Notes: a model not told the origin generated them from the sequence alone. A DNA stretch of 64,000 bases from Fibrobacter succinogenes (GCA_902768715.1 CACXMH010000006.1:1-64000); one strand, 5' to 3'; numbered from the stretch's first letter, positions 15,271-24,229 are shown. Numbers and translations: made by a program.

Positions 15271-16059
15271 ATGAACGAGCCTGTCTTACAAATTGCCCAA
15301 GGTCTTGCCATCCCGTTTTTAGGGACGGTTCTCGGTGCCGCCTGCGTATTCTTTATGAAAAAGCAGATGGGGCAAAATCTCAAACGTGGCCTTTTGTCGT
15401 TTGCGGCGGGCGTCATGGTGGCAGCTTCTGTATGGAGCCTGCTTTTGCCTGCAATCAGCGCGAGCGAATCAATGGGGAAGTTGGCATTCATCCCCGCGAC
15501 GGTCGGATTCTGGGCCGGCATCCTGTTCTTGTTCGTTTTAGATAAAATTACGCCACACTTGCATTTGGGCAGCGCCACGCCCGAAGGCCCCAAGGCTAAA
15601 CTCAAGCGCACGACCATGCTTACGCTGGCGGTAACATTGCACAACTTGCCCGAGGGCATGGCTGTCGGTATCGTTTTCGCAGGCTGGCTTTCGGGGAATG
15701 TTGCCATCACGCTTTCGTGTGCGTTTGCGCTCGCCATAGGCATCGCCATCCAGAATTTCCCTGAAGGGGCGGTGGTTTCGCTCCCGCTCCGTGCCGAAGG
15801 AGCATCCCGCAAAAAGGCTTTTGCACTGGGCGCGCTCTCTGGAGCGGTAGAGCCCGTAGGAGCCTTGATCACGCTGCTTGCGGCCGAGGCGCTCTCGCCG
15901 TTCATGCCTTACCTGCTTTCGCTTGCAGCGGGCGCCATGATTTACGTAGTTGTCGAAGAAATGCTCCCCGAAGTCAGCGAAGGCGAGCACTTTGACGCCG
16001 GCACCATCCTTTTTGCCGTGGGCTTCACGCTCATGATGGTGCTGGATTCGGCCCTGTAG
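15271..16059 (+). CDS. ZIP-family metal transporter
   Basis: The protein is 262 aa with about eight membrane helices. The two hallmark metal sites are visible: HNLPEGMAVG near residue 124 and NFPEGAVVSLPL near 162, both with conserved His/Asn, Pro-Glu-Gly. VEEMLPEV comes later. The length fits the GufA/ZupT branch. It imports zinc, iron or other divalent cations across the inner membrane. It sits just upstream of the zur-znu operon but has no copy of the Zur-type repeat. Its own start has no strong ribosome site. Confidence 0.9.
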   Translation: MNEPVLQIAQGLAIPFLGTVLGAACVFFMKKQMGQNLKRGLLSFAAGVMVAASVWSLLLPAISASESMGKLAFIPATVGFWAGILFLFVLDKITPHLHLGSATPEGPKAKLKRTTMLTLAVTLHNLPEGMAVGIVFAGWLSGNVAITLSCAFALAIGIAIQNFPEGAVVSLPLRAEGASRKKAFALGALSGAVEPVGALITLLAAEALSPFMPYLLSLAAGAMIYVVVEEMLPEVSEGEHFDAGTILFAVGFTLMMVLDSAL

Positions 16060-16084
16060 GGCAAAAATCCCCAAAAATACAGAA

Positions 16085-16127
16085 TTGACAATCATTCGCA
16101 AATTGACTATATTTGAATTTGCGAATG
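16085..16127 (+). promoter_or_regulatory. zur-znu promoter with overlapping operator
   Basis: TTGACA at 16085-16090, exactly 17 bp, TATATT at 16108-16113. A perfect 11-bp inverted repeat, CATTCGCAAAT (16093-16103) and ATTTGCGAATG (16117-16127), brackets the -10 box. This is the arrangement of a repressible promoter. The AT-rich arms fit a Fur-family operator. Confidence 0.85.
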
Positions 16128-16155
16128 AGTTGCAAATTGTGAAATTAGAGGAAAA

Positions 16156-16569
16156 ATGGAATACAAAACTCAGTCAAAACAGCAGATTTTGGACTTTATG
16201 GTAGGCAATCCGGACCGGATTTTCAAGGCATCTGAAATAGCCCAGAGCCTACCCGAAATCTCGCTGAGCACCGTTTACAGGAACCTTTCCAGGCTCGAAA
16301 AAGCCGGACTAATCCAGATTGTGGGTGCTGCTGAGAACAACGAATTGCAATACCGCTATACAGGTCCTGGCCGTTGCGAAGCCAAGATGCACCTGGTCTG
16401 CAAGGATTGCGGCAAATTCTTTCACTTGGACGGTCCCGCTCTCAAGATGTTGCAGCTTTCCGTGCAGCGGGTAAGCGGCTTTGAACTGGACCAGCAGCAG
16501 TCGGTGCTGCTTGGCCGTTGTGCCGGTTGCTCCGGAAAGCCTCGCCACTCAAGGAGGCGCCATGTTTAA
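16156..16569 (+). CDS. zur: Fur-family regulator, probably Zur
   Basis: The protein is 137 aa. A winged helix (residues 1-75, with KASEIAQSLPEISLSTVYRN and LSRLEKAGLI) is followed by the dimerisation domain with HLVCKDCG and a C-terminal CAGC. These CxxC pairs make the structural zinc site of the family. The typical HHDH regulatory cluster is reduced. Its place as first gene of znuA-znuC-znuB argues for zinc sensing. AGAGGAAAA precedes the ATG. The last 8 bp overlap znuA. Autorepression through the 16093-16127 repeat is likely. Confidence 0.85.
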   Translation: MEYKTQSKQQILDFMVGNPDRIFKASEIAQSLPEISLSTVYRNLSRLEKAGLIQIVGAAENNELQYRYTGPGRCEAKMHLVCKDCGKFFHLDGPALKMLQLSVQRVSGFELDQQQSVLLGRCAGCSGKPRHSRRRHV

Positions 16570-17581
16570 GGGATTTGTAGTCAAGGCGTTCCTCGCCGTG
16601 ACTTTGTTGCTGGCCGCTTGCGGAACAAAGTCCGAAACCGAGGGTGCTGCGAAGAAAATTTCTGTTATTGCCGTGACATACCCGCAGTACGACTGGCTCA
16701 AGAATGTTCTTGGCGGACGAATTGATTCCGTAAATTTGCAGTTGCTCATCAAGAACGGCGCAGACCTGCACAGTTACCAGCCTTCGGCTCAGGATATTGC
16801 GGCCATTGCAGGTGCGAACATGGTGGTGTATGTAGGCGGCGAATCCGACGAATGGATTGAGAGGGCTCTTGCGGCGACCCCGAAAGAAGGGCGCATAGAA
16901 GTAAACATGATGAAGGTCTTGGGAGACCGGGTGAAGGAAGAGGAAGTCGTAGAGGGCATGCAAGGCGAGACGAAAGAAATCGCAGAAGAGAACCACGAAC
17001 ACGCTAAAGGACATCACCATCACGACGAAGAGGAAGAAGTCGAGAACGACGAACACATCTGGCTATCGCTGAAAAACGCCGAAATGCTGGTAAAGACTCT
17101 TGCAGAGTCCATCGCAAAACTGGATACGGCCCATGCCACGGAATACCACATGAATGCGGCACTCTACATTGCAAAAATCAGTGCGCTGGACGCCCAGTAT
17201 CGTGCCACAATGGAAAACGCAACGCTCAAGACAATCCTGTTCGGTGACCGTTTCCCCTTCCGTTACCTGGTGGACGATTACGGCATCAAGTATTATGCCG
17301 CTTTTGTGGGTTGTTCTGCCGAAAGTGAGGCCAGTTTCGAGACGATAACCTTCCTTGCAGGTAAAATGGATTCCCTCGCCCTGCCTGCCATTTTCACCAT
17401 TGACGGCAGCGATGGAAAAATCGCCCGTGCCATTCTTGATGCCAGCAAGAATTCGAAAAACGCCGAAGTGTTGATGCTGAATTCCATGCAGTCGGTGAAA
17501 GACGAACAGATAAAGGCCGGGGCTGATTATCTCTCCATTATGCGAGATAATTTGGAAGTTTTGAAAAAGGCGATTAAGTAG
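16562..17581 (+). CDS. znuA: Zinc ABC transporter substrate-binding lipoprotein
   Basis: The protein is 339 aa. I chose the ATG at 16562 because a lipoprotein signal follows directly (FLAVTLLLAACG, Cys near 20). A frame extending to 16481 lies inside zur. It matches cluster 9 (TroA/ZnuA) proteins: VTYPQYDWLKNVLGG, ADLHSYQPSAQDI with a metal His, a His/Glu-rich loop (HEHAKGHHHHDEEEE near 150), EHIWLS with the next ligand, then FGDRFPFRYLVDDYGI. It captures Zn(II) outside the inner membrane and hands it to ZnuB. The His-rich loop is typical of zinc-specific members. Confidence 0.92.
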   Translation: MFKGFVVKAFLAVTLLLAACGTKSETEGAAKKISVIAVTYPQYDWLKNVLGGRIDSVNLQLLIKNGADLHSYQPSAQDIAAIAGANMVVYVGGESDEWIERALAATPKEGRIEVNMMKVLGDRVKEEEVVEGMQGETKEIAEENHEHAKGHHHHDEEEEVENDEHIWLSLKNAEMLVKTLAESIAKLDTAHATEYHMNAALYIAKISALDAQYRATMENATLKTILFGDRFPFRYLVDDYGIKYYAAFVGCSAESEASFETITFLAGKMDSLALPAIFTIDGSDGKIARAILDASKNSKNAEVLMLNSMQSVKDEQIKAGADYLSIMRDNLEVLKKAIK

Positions 17582-17590
17582 CATTTATAG

Positions 17591-17616
17591 GAGAAGCCCG
17601 CCTTCGCGGGCATGAC
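17591..17616. repeat. REP-like hairpin inside the znu operon
   Basis: GAGAAGCCCGCCTTCGCGGG, then CATGAC. It is in reverse orientation between znuA and znuC, 7 bp before the znuC start. Confidence 0.8.
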
Positions 17617-17622
17617 AAACGG

Positions 17623-18279
17623 ATGGTAAACGCACAGACACTTATCAAATGCAGGCAGCTGACGCTAGGTTATGGTAGCAAGGATCTGGTCCGGGATTTG
17701 GATTATGATATAAACGAAGGCGATTACCTTTGTATTGTAGGTCATAATGGTTCCGGCAAGACCACGTTCCTGAAGGGAATTGCCGGCCTTCTTTCGCCTA
17801 AGTCGGGAAGCATTGAACTTTGTGGCGGTCTTAACCGCAATCAAATCGGGTACTTGCCGCAGATGACGGTGGTGCAAAAAGACTTTCCCGCTTCTGTCGA
17901 AGAGATTGTACTGTCGGCGTTCCAGGGGAAACACCGGCTGTTGCCTTTTTACAAGTCGGCGCACCGGGAGCGCGCCATGGAATGCATGGCGCTCACCCGA
18001 ACCGAAAGTTTGCGTAAGTCCTGCTTCCGCGAACTTTCGGGGGGCCAGAAGCAGCGGGTACTGCTGGCGAGGGCCCTGTGCGCCGCCGAACGCCTGCTCT
18101 TGCTGGATGAGCCCGTTACCGGTCTGGACCCTGAATCTACCGGAACCATGTACCGCGTTATCGAAGACCTGCACCAAAAGGGAATGACGGTCGTCATGGT
18201 GACCCACGACGTGGATACCGCCCTGGACGATGCCACCCGCGTCATGGATTTCAATAAGATATCAACTAAGGAAAGATAA
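17623..18279 (+). CDS. znuC: Zinc ABC transporter ATP-binding protein
   Basis: The protein is 218 aa. Walker A is GHNGSGKT (near 40), the Q loop is GYLPQ, the signature is LSGGQKQR, Walker B is LLLLDEP and the switch His lies in VTHDVD. The length and the MTVV...THD ending match metal-type ABC ATPases. It powers ZnuB at the cytoplasmic face of the inner membrane. It lies between two REP-like hairpins, which may tune relative expression of the znu genes. Confidence 0.92.
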   Translation: MVNAQTLIKCRQLTLGYGSKDLVRDLDYDINEGDYLCIVGHNGSGKTTFLKGIAGLLSPKSGSIELCGGLNRNQIGYLPQMTVVQKDFPASVEEIVLSAFQGKHRLLPFYKSAHRERAMECMALTRTESLRKSCFRELSGGQKQRVLLARALCAAERLLLLDEPVTGLDPESTGTMYRVIEDLHQKGMTVVMVTHDVDTALDDATRVMDFNKISTKER

Positions 18280-18293
18280 AACCATTAAGCCAA

Positions 18294-18320
18294 GGAGATC
18301 CCCGCCTTCGCGGGGATGAC
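18294..18320. repeat. REP-like hairpin between znuC and znuB
   Basis: GGAGATCCCCGCCTTCGCGG then GGATGAC, 8 bp before the znuB start and in the same orientation as the copy at 17591. Confidence 0.8.
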
Positions 18321-18328
18321 AGTGTGGT

Positions 18329-19174
18329 ATGCCAATTGACAAGCTTCTTTTCTACCTAGATTTCCCATTTGTGCGCTATGCCATTATAGTAGGGGTCCTG
18401 GTTTCGCTCTGCTCGTCGCTCCTGGGCGTAACCTTGGTGCTCAAACGTTACTCCTATATCGGTGACGGCCTTTCCCATGTGGCCTTCGGGGCCCTTGCCA
18501 TTGCCGCCGTGCTCAAGGTGACCAACAACATGTTCGTCATTTTGCCTGTTACCATTGCCGTTGCCATACTGTTGCTTTGTACCGGCAAGAACGCCCGGGT
18601 CAAGGGGGACGCCGCCATCGCCATGGTCTCGGTTGGGGCACTTGCTCTTGGTTATCTGTTGATGAACCTGTTTTCTACATCGGCGAATATTTCGGGCGAT
18701 GTGTGCACCACCTTGTTTGGTTCTACATCCATTCTTACATTGAAAGCAGGGGAAGTGTATCTCTGTGTAGTCCTTTCCGTTGTCGTGCTGGCCATTTTTG
18801 TGTTGTTTTACCACAAAATCTTTGCCATTACCTTTGACGAAAATTTTGCCCAGGCGACCGGCGTGAATACCGCTTTTTTCAACCTGCTGATTGCCGTTGT
18901 CGTTGCGGTCATTATCGTGCTTGCTATGAACCTGGTGGGGGCGCTACTAGTATCGGCCTTGGTGGTGTTTCCGGCCCTTTCGGCCATGCGGGTATTCAAG
19001 AGCTTTTTTGCCGTAACCGTTGCCGCAGCCATTATCTCAGTAGTCTGTTCGTTAGTCGGAATCCTTGTGGCCATTCTTGCAGGCACACCCGTAGGCTCCA
19101 CCATTGTGGCCGCCGACATTGTTGCCTTCGGCAGTTTCTATCTGATGAGCCTGATTCAAAGTAAAGAAGCTTAG
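18329..19174 (+). CDS. znuB: Zinc ABC transporter permease
   Basis: The protein is 281 aa with about eight membrane helices. It has the ABC-3 permease hallmarks: LVLKRYSYIGDGLSHVAFGA near 42, a central GDAAIAMVSVGALALG, LFGS, and SALVVFPALSAM near 210. It forms the channel of the ZnuABC importer. The ATG lies 49 bp after znuC with a REP-like hairpin between them. No terminator separates it from the following biotin operon, only 8 bp away. Confidence 0.92.
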   Translation: MPIDKLLFYLDFPFVRYAIIVGVLVSLCSSLLGVTLVLKRYSYIGDGLSHVAFGALAIAAVLKVTNNMFVILPVTIAVAILLLCTGKNARVKGDAAIAMVSVGALALGYLLMNLFSTSANISGDVCTTLFGSTSILTLKAGEVYLCVVLSVVVLAIFVLFYHKIFAITFDENFAQATGVNTAFFNLLIAVVVAVIIVLAMNLVGALLVSALVVFPALSAMRVFKSFFAVTVAAAIISVVCSLVGILVAILAGTPVGSTIVAADIVAFGSFYLMSLIQSKEA

Positions 19175-19182
19175 CGTAAGTG

Positions 19183-20394
19183 ATGAAAATGAATCCTGTT
19201 ATTGATAAGTTTACAGACGCGGCTCTTTCGGAGATGCGGCAAAACCACACGTACCGTACCATGCGCCTGATGGAATCTCCTGAAGCCTCCCGCGTGTTGC
19301 TTCGCGATGCAAAAGACGGAACTTCTCGCGAGCAAGTTCTGCTGGCGTCTAATTCTTACCTGGATTTGGCGAATGTCCCGGAACTGAAGCAGGCCATGGC
19401 CAATGCCGTGCTGGAATGGGGCACAGGGAGTGGCGGTGCTCGACTCACCACGGGCAACAAGACGCCCCATGTGGAGCTGGAATCCGAAATTGCCCGTTTC
19501 AAGTGCGAAGAAGCCGCCATTACATTCAACACGGGCTACATGGCGAATGTGGGGACGATATCGGCTCTTTGCGGAAAGGGCGACTACGTCTTTAGTGACG
19601 AGCTGAACCACGCAAGCATTATAGACGGAATTCGTTTGTCGCGTTCCAAGTGCCTTGTTTACAAGCATAACGACATGGCCGATTTGGAACGTGCCATTTT
19701 GGAAGCGAAAGATGCTGTCGCAAAATCCGGTGCGGAATTTCGTGGAATGGTCGTAACCGATGCAGTGTTCAGCATGGACGGCGACCTGGCGGATTTGCCT
19801 GAACTTTTACGTATTGCCCATGGGCATGATTGCCTTCTGATGATTGACGAGGCCCATGCTACAGGCGTAATTGGCAAAACAGGGCGCGGGTTAGCGGAGC
19901 ACTACGGTTGCGGACATGCCGATGTTACCGTAGGTACGCTCAGCAAGGCCGTTGCCGCCGAGGGCGGCTTTGTGGCGGGTTCGGCGAAGTTGATAGATTT
20001 TTTGAGAAACAAGGCCCGGAGTTTCATTTTTACGACAGCGATGGCCCCTGCTGTTGCCGCTGCCGCCCTGAACAACCTGAAGTTTATCGACGCCCATCCG
20101 GAAAGGGTTCGGCAGCTTCGTGGCAATGTGGATTTCTTCTGTGAAAGCCTCCGCTGCGAAGGTTTAGATGTTGCTACGTCGCCATCGGCTATCGTTCCCA
20201 TTGTTATCGGTGACGAGGCCAAGGCGATGCAGGTCTCGGAGGCTTTGCAAGAACGCGGAATTTTGATTCCTGCCATCCGCTATCCGACGGTTGCCAAGGG
20301 GCAAGCCCGTCTGCGCGCAAGCCTTATGGCGACCCACACCAAAGAGGAACTTGAATTTGCCGCGAAAAGCATCGCCGAAACAATAAAAATTTAG
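19183..20394 (+). CDS. bioF: 8-amino-7-oxononanoate synthase
   Basis: The protein is 403 aa. It is a PLP-dependent alpha-oxoamine synthase. NSYLDLANVPEL near 45, GTGSGGARLTTGN with the Gly-rich loop, LNHASIIDGIRLS, DEAHATGVIGKTGRG and the PLP lysine in VGTLSKAVAAEGG are all present. It condenses pimeloyl-CoA with L-alanine. ATG at 19183 was chosen over a GTG directly before it. It opens bioF-bioD-bioA-bioW. The gap after znuB is only 8 bp, so read-through from the zinc promoter is possible. Confidence 0.93.
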   Translation: MKMNPVIDKFTDAALSEMRQNHTYRTMRLMESPEASRVLLRDAKDGTSREQVLLASNSYLDLANVPELKQAMANAVLEWGTGSGGARLTTGNKTPHVELESEIARFKCEEAAITFNTGYMANVGTISALCGKGDYVFSDELNHASIIDGIRLSRSKCLVYKHNDMADLERAILEAKDAVAKSGAEFRGMVVTDAVFSMDGDLADLPELLRIAHGHDCLLMIDEAHATGVIGKTGRGLAEHYGCGHADVTVGTLSKAVAAEGGFVAGSAKLIDFLRNKARSFIFTTAMAPAVAAAALNNLKFIDAHPERVRQLRGNVDFFCESLRCEGLDVATSPSAIVPIVIGDEAKAMQVSEALQERGILIPAIRYPTVAKGQARLRASLMATHTKEELEFAAKSIAETIKI

Positions 20395-20406
20395 TAGATA
20401 CTAATC

Positions 20407-21117
20407 ATGTCCAAAGGTTATTTCATTGCAGCAACCGGAACCGATGTCGGAAAAACCTATGTTACGGCCCTTCTTGTAAAAAAATGGCGTGACTTGGGAA
20501 TAGACGCTGGCTACTATAAAGCGGCCCTCAGCGGGGCGGAACTCAGGAACGGCAAGTGGGTTGCGGGCGATGCCGATTATGTCAAGCGCTTTGCAAATCT
20601 CGTTGATTCCCAAGAACAGTTGGTCAGTTACGTGTATAAGGAGGCCGTTTCACCCCACCTTGCTGCCCGTAAAGAAGGAAATCCTGTAGAACTTTCGAAA
20701 GTCCGCGAAGATTTCGAGGCGGCTTGCAAACGTCACGAATTTATTTTCGCAGAAGGTTCCGGCGGAATCATTTGCCCCATTCGCTATGACGGCGATATAG
20801 CCACTGGTATTGATGATGCTGCAAAGGCCGTGCCGCAAAAAATTTTCCTTGTGGATATTATCAAGGCGTTAAACTTGCCAATCCTTGTGGTGACCACGGC
20901 GGCGTTAGGTTCCATCAATGCCTGCGTTCTTACCGTAGAATACGCAAGGTCTCGAGGAATCAACGTTCACGGCTTGATCGTGAACCGCTACGGCATGAGC
21001 AAAAATTTCGAGATGGAAGATGACAACATCAAGATGATGCAGGACTTGACCGGGTTACCTGTTTTTGCTAAAATTTCTGAAGGGGACAATGATTTAGGAG
21101 TCGATAAAACTTTCTAG
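20407..21117 (+). CDS. bioD: Dethiobiotin synthetase
   Basis: The protein is 236 aa. It has the P-loop ATGTDVGKTYVTALL at 8-22, the substrate region GYYKAALSG, EGSGGIICPI and the base-binding VNRYG. It closes the ureido ring of dethiobiotin from 7,8-diaminononanoate, CO2 and ATP in the cytoplasm. The usual K37 is kept in YYKA. It starts 12 bp after bioF and ends 11 bp before the bioA ATG. Confidence 0.92.
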   Translation: MSKGYFIAATGTDVGKTYVTALLVKKWRDLGIDAGYYKAALSGAELRNGKWVAGDADYVKRFANLVDSQEQLVSYVYKEAVSPHLAARKEGNPVELSKVREDFEAACKRHEFIFAEGSGGIICPIRYDGDIATGIDDAAKAVPQKIFLVDIIKALNLPILVVTTAALGSINACVLTVEYARSRGINVHGLIVNRYGMSKNFEMEDDNIKMMQDLTGLPVFAKISEGDNDLGVDKTF

Positions 21118-21128
21118 ATTTGGCCCGT

Positions 21129-22445
21129 ATGAATTTTGATAGCGAACACCTGTGGCACCCTTACGCGGCGCTCAGGAATACACCTGCACGTTTTTTAGCA
21201 AAAGCAGCCCACGGCACGACCATCGAAACAGCCGATGGGCTGAAACTTATAGATGCCGTGTCTAGCTGGTGGTGCATGGCGCACGGACACAATGCTCCCG
21301 AAATCGTAGAAGCGATCAAGAAGCAGAGCGAAAAGATGTGTCACGTGATGTTCGGCGGGTTCACTCACGAACCTGCTATTGAACTTGGCAAGCACCTTGT
21401 AAAATTCTTGCCCGAAGGCCTGAACAGGATTTTCTATGCGGATTCTGGCAGCATTGCTGTAGAATGTGCCGCCAAGATGGCGGTGCAATACCAGCATTCC
21501 CTTGGTCATGCCGAACGTTGCAAGCTGGTGGCTTTGAAAGGCGGGTATCATGGGGATACGGCCGGAGCCATGGCGCTCAGCGATCCCGACGGGATGCATG
21601 TGCTTTTCCGTGGAATCATGCCGCAACATTATTTTGCCGAGCGTCCGAACTGCCGCTTTGATGCCCCTAGGGACGATAACGACTTTGCCTCGATGGAGCG
21701 TGTTGTGGAAGAGCACGAGAACGAAATAGCCGCCGTCATTTGCGAGCCTGTTTTTCAGGGTGGAAACGGCATGTGGCTCTACAATGCGGGCTACCTAAAA
21801 CGCCTCCGCAAGCTTTGCGACGAAAGGGGCATCCTGTTGATTCTGGATGAAATCGCTTCGGGATTTTACCGCACGGGCCCGCGATTTGCAATGCAGCATA
21901 CCGCCGATGCGAACGGCGAATACATCAAACCCGACATTTTGTGTATCGGCAAGGCCCTTACCGGCGGAAGCATTACCATGGCCGCCTGCGTCGCTTCGGA
22001 GAATGTGGCCGAAACCATTACGAACAGCAAGATTCCCGCGTTTATGCACGGGCCCACCTACATGGCGAACCCGCTGGCATGCGCTGCAGGTATTGCCTCC
22101 CTTACGCTTTTTGAAAACCGAAACTATGCGAGCGAAGTCGCCCGAATCGAAAAGCGGCTCCGTGCAAATCTGGAACCACTCCGCAATCTCGAAAACGCCG
22201 CAGACGTGCGTGTTCTTGGCGCCATCGGTGTTCTGGAGCTGAAGGCAAAACCCTCCGCAGACGATATTCTGCGCGTGATTCGCGAAACGGGCGTGTGGCT
22301 CAGGCCTTTCTGCAACTACGTCTATACGATGCCTCCGTTTATTACAACCGATGCCGAAATTGACCGCATTTGCGAAGCAATCAAGATGATTGGAAAATGT
22401 GAGCCTGCTCCAATTGTGGATGGCGAAGACGAATTTCACGAGTAA
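21129..22445 (+). CDS. bioA: Adenosylmethionine-8-amino-7-oxononanoate aminotransferase
   Basis: The protein is 438 aa. It is a class III aminotransferase with the BioA start LWHPYAAL, the SSWWCMAHGH substrate loop, GGYHGDTAGAMAL, ILDEIASGFYRTG and the PLP lysine in CIGKALTGGSITMAA. The motif HGPTYMANPLACA follows. The ATG at 21129 gives the usual N-terminus; a TTG three codons upstream is possible. It makes 7,8-diaminononanoate. The bioW ATG follows 3 bp after its stop. Confidence 0.93.
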   Translation: MNFDSEHLWHPYAALRNTPARFLAKAAHGTTIETADGLKLIDAVSSWWCMAHGHNAPEIVEAIKKQSEKMCHVMFGGFTHEPAIELGKHLVKFLPEGLNRIFYADSGSIAVECAAKMAVQYQHSLGHAERCKLVALKGGYHGDTAGAMALSDPDGMHVLFRGIMPQHYFAERPNCRFDAPRDDNDFASMERVVEEHENEIAAVICEPVFQGGNGMWLYNAGYLKRLRKLCDERGILLILDEIASGFYRTGPRFAMQHTADANGEYIKPDILCIGKALTGGSITMAACVASENVAETITNSKIPAFMHGPTYMANPLACAAGIASLTLFENRNYASEVARIEKRLRANLEPLRNLENAADVRVLGAIGVLELKAKPSADDILRVIRETGVWLRPFCNYVYTMPPFITTDAEIDRICEAIKMIGKCEPAPIVDGEDEFHE

Positions 22446-22448
22446 AAA

Positions 22449-23195
22449 ATGGACTATTACAGTTTGAAAATGCGGGCTTCGCAGCAGATTGGCGAAGGTG
22501 ACCAGAAACATGAACAGCATATTTCCGGAGCGGAACGCATTGTAAGTCGTGAAGCCGTTGAGGCGGTTTGTTCGGCAATGGCCCGCCGAGCCCTTACCCA
22601 TTCCAAGGGCGACCCGGACTTTATCAACATAAAAATCGAGAAGGTCTGCGAAAAGGATATCCAGATTTTAAAGGCACTGCCGGTCACACGGGTGGATGTG
22701 GACTCTTGGCAACAAGGACTGGACAAGGCCTTTGAACTCATCGACAAAGCTGCAGAACTAAAGGATTTCAGAAAAAAGCTTCCTGAACTTTTGCGCGAAA
22801 CCTTCCCCATGCGGGGTGCCATGCTTTACGACATTGCTACCGGAGAGCGGCTTGAACCCGATCATGAGCGGGGTGTGCGGGCCACCTACATGGATGCGCT
22901 CCGTTCTAGCGATGTCGATAGCCAAAAGAACCATTTCAACGAAGCTATCGTGCTTGCGACCAAGGTGGCCAATGCCCCCGGCATGGTGGCGGAGCTCTGC
23001 TTTTCTGACGACCCTGAATACGTAACGGGTTACGTGGCAAGCAGGGAACTGGGTTACGTGCGCATTATGAAAATGAAGGAAATGGGCGACGAAAACGGCG
23101 GCCGTATATTCCTGTTTGATTCCCGCAAAGCCACAGCCGAAGAATGCATAGAGTACCTACAAAAGAAGAAAGTCCTTGTAGATACGCAGCTATAG
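22449..23195 (+). CDS. bioW: 6-carboxyhexanoate-CoA ligase
   Basis: The protein is 248 aa. Diagnostic BioW segments are YYSLKMRAS, then EQHISGAERIVS, LTHSKGDPDFINIKIE, PMRGAMLYD and ERGVRATYMD. Late motifs are VASRELGYVRI and GGRIFLFDSR. It activates free pimelate to pimeloyl-CoA, so this organism can start biotin synthesis from pimelate and does not need BioC/BioH at this locus. bioB is not in the window. It is the last gene of the operon and converges on the NicO-type permease gene. Confidence 0.9.
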   Translation: MDYYSLKMRASQQIGEGDQKHEQHISGAERIVSREAVEAVCSAMARRALTHSKGDPDFINIKIEKVCEKDIQILKALPVTRVDVDSWQQGLDKAFELIDKAAELKDFRKKLPELLRETFPMRGAMLYDIATGERLEPDHERGVRATYMDALRSSDVDSQKNHFNEAIVLATKVANAPGMVAELCFSDDPEYVTGYVASRELGYVRIMKMKEMGDENGGRIFLFDSRKATAEECIEYLQKKKVLVDTQL

Positions 23196-23213
23196 CTTTA
23201 ATGTAGTGGGATT

Positions 23214-24215
23214 TTACACCCGTCCAGCGAACATATTGCTGAACAGCATCAGTCCCGAAACAAAGATGATGATACCGCCAGCAAATGTAGCGACGGTGTA
23301 GATTTTCGTGGCGATTTTAGTATGGGCGCTTCCTTTGTCGATTCCCTTGCGGAACGCGACGGCGGCAATGCCGAAGGCCACGTTGGTAATGGTCATGCCG
23401 ATGCAAATGACGAGCGCTCCCAAGAGGGAAAGTGCTACCATGGAGTTCAGCAGGCAGAAAAGCACAATCAGCGCCACGGCGGGGCAGGGAACAATTCCCG
23501 TGACGGCGGCCACCCCGATGATTTCGCGCCAGCGGGCAATGGGCGAGAGAGGCGTTTCCGAACTATGTTCTGCGCTTTCTCCACCCTGTGCAACCATTTT
23601 GGCCTGCTTTCGTTGTGTGATAATATCGCGGATGCCGAGTACCACAAGTAAAATGCCTGTAAGCATCACTAGCGCATAGCTTGCTTTTTCGATGCCTATA
23701 CGGCCGTTTTCAAAGGCGTTGAATACGGTGGCCTTGAAAATGGCATACAAAATAAGCAAAAGCAAGACGGCGCTCATGGTGTGGGTCACGGTAATGCCCG
23801 CTCCCAGTGCAACACCTTGTTTCCAGCGTCCGCGTCGGGCTATAAAATAGCCTACCACGATGGATTTTCCGTGCCCGGGGCCTAATGCATGCAGCATGCC
23901 GTACACGAGGCAAATGGCGAGAAATTTCCAGATGACGCCCCAGTCGCCGCCTTTCATGGCCGAAATGACAGCGGTGAGCTTTTCACGGAGGATTTTTTGT
24001 TCCTGGGCAATGACGGCGTAAAACGAGGTTTGCTTTTTTTGTGCGACGGTGGAGGCTACAGGTTCGCTTGTTGTGTTGCCGTTATCGGGTGCAGCGACTT
24101 GTTCTGTGGGAGCCGCTTTTTTGACATCGCCCATGTCAAAGCGTTTCTTTTTTACATCGGAAAACGCCAGGGAGGCGAGAATCAGGATCAAGAAGAGAGC
24201 GATAGTCTTTTTCAT
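23214..24215 (-). CDS. NicO/RcnA-type nickel-cobalt permease
   Basis: The protein is 333 aa. A signal-like segment (TIALFLILILASLAFS) precedes a polar region. Then come about six membrane helices with the family motif GMLHALGPGHGKSIVVGYF near 120 and GIVPCPAVALIVLF near 250. A charged cytoplasmic loop separates the halves. I took the ATG at 24215, which lies 14 bp after the upstream exporter gene; the longer frame overlaps it. The family moves Ni or Co, often as an efflux pump. Co-transcription with an RND/MMPL exporter is unusual. The substrate is inferred only from the family. Confidence 0.8.
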   Translation of the reverse strand: MKKTIALFLILILASLAFSDVKKKRFDMGDVKKAAPTEQVAAPDNGNTTSEPVASTVAQKKQTSFYAVIAQEQKILREKLTAVISAMKGGDWGVIWKFLAICLVYGMLHALGPGHGKSIVVGYFIARRGRWKQGVALGAGITVTHTMSAVLLLLILYAIFKATVFNAFENGRIGIEKASYALVMLTGILLVVLGIRDIITQRKQAKMVAQGGESAEHSSETPLSPIARWREIIGVAAVTGIVPCPAVALIVLFCLLNSMVALSLLGALVICIGMTITNVAFGIAAVAFRKGIDKGSAHTKIATKIYTVATFAGGIIIFVSGLMLFSNMFAGRV

Positions 24216-24229
24216 AGCGGGGCACCAAC

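Noticed and set aside
15057-15545. 162-codon plus-strand frame overlapping the exporter remnant and the ZIP gene
   Set aside because: The exporter remnant and the ZIP transporter explain the region in other frames.
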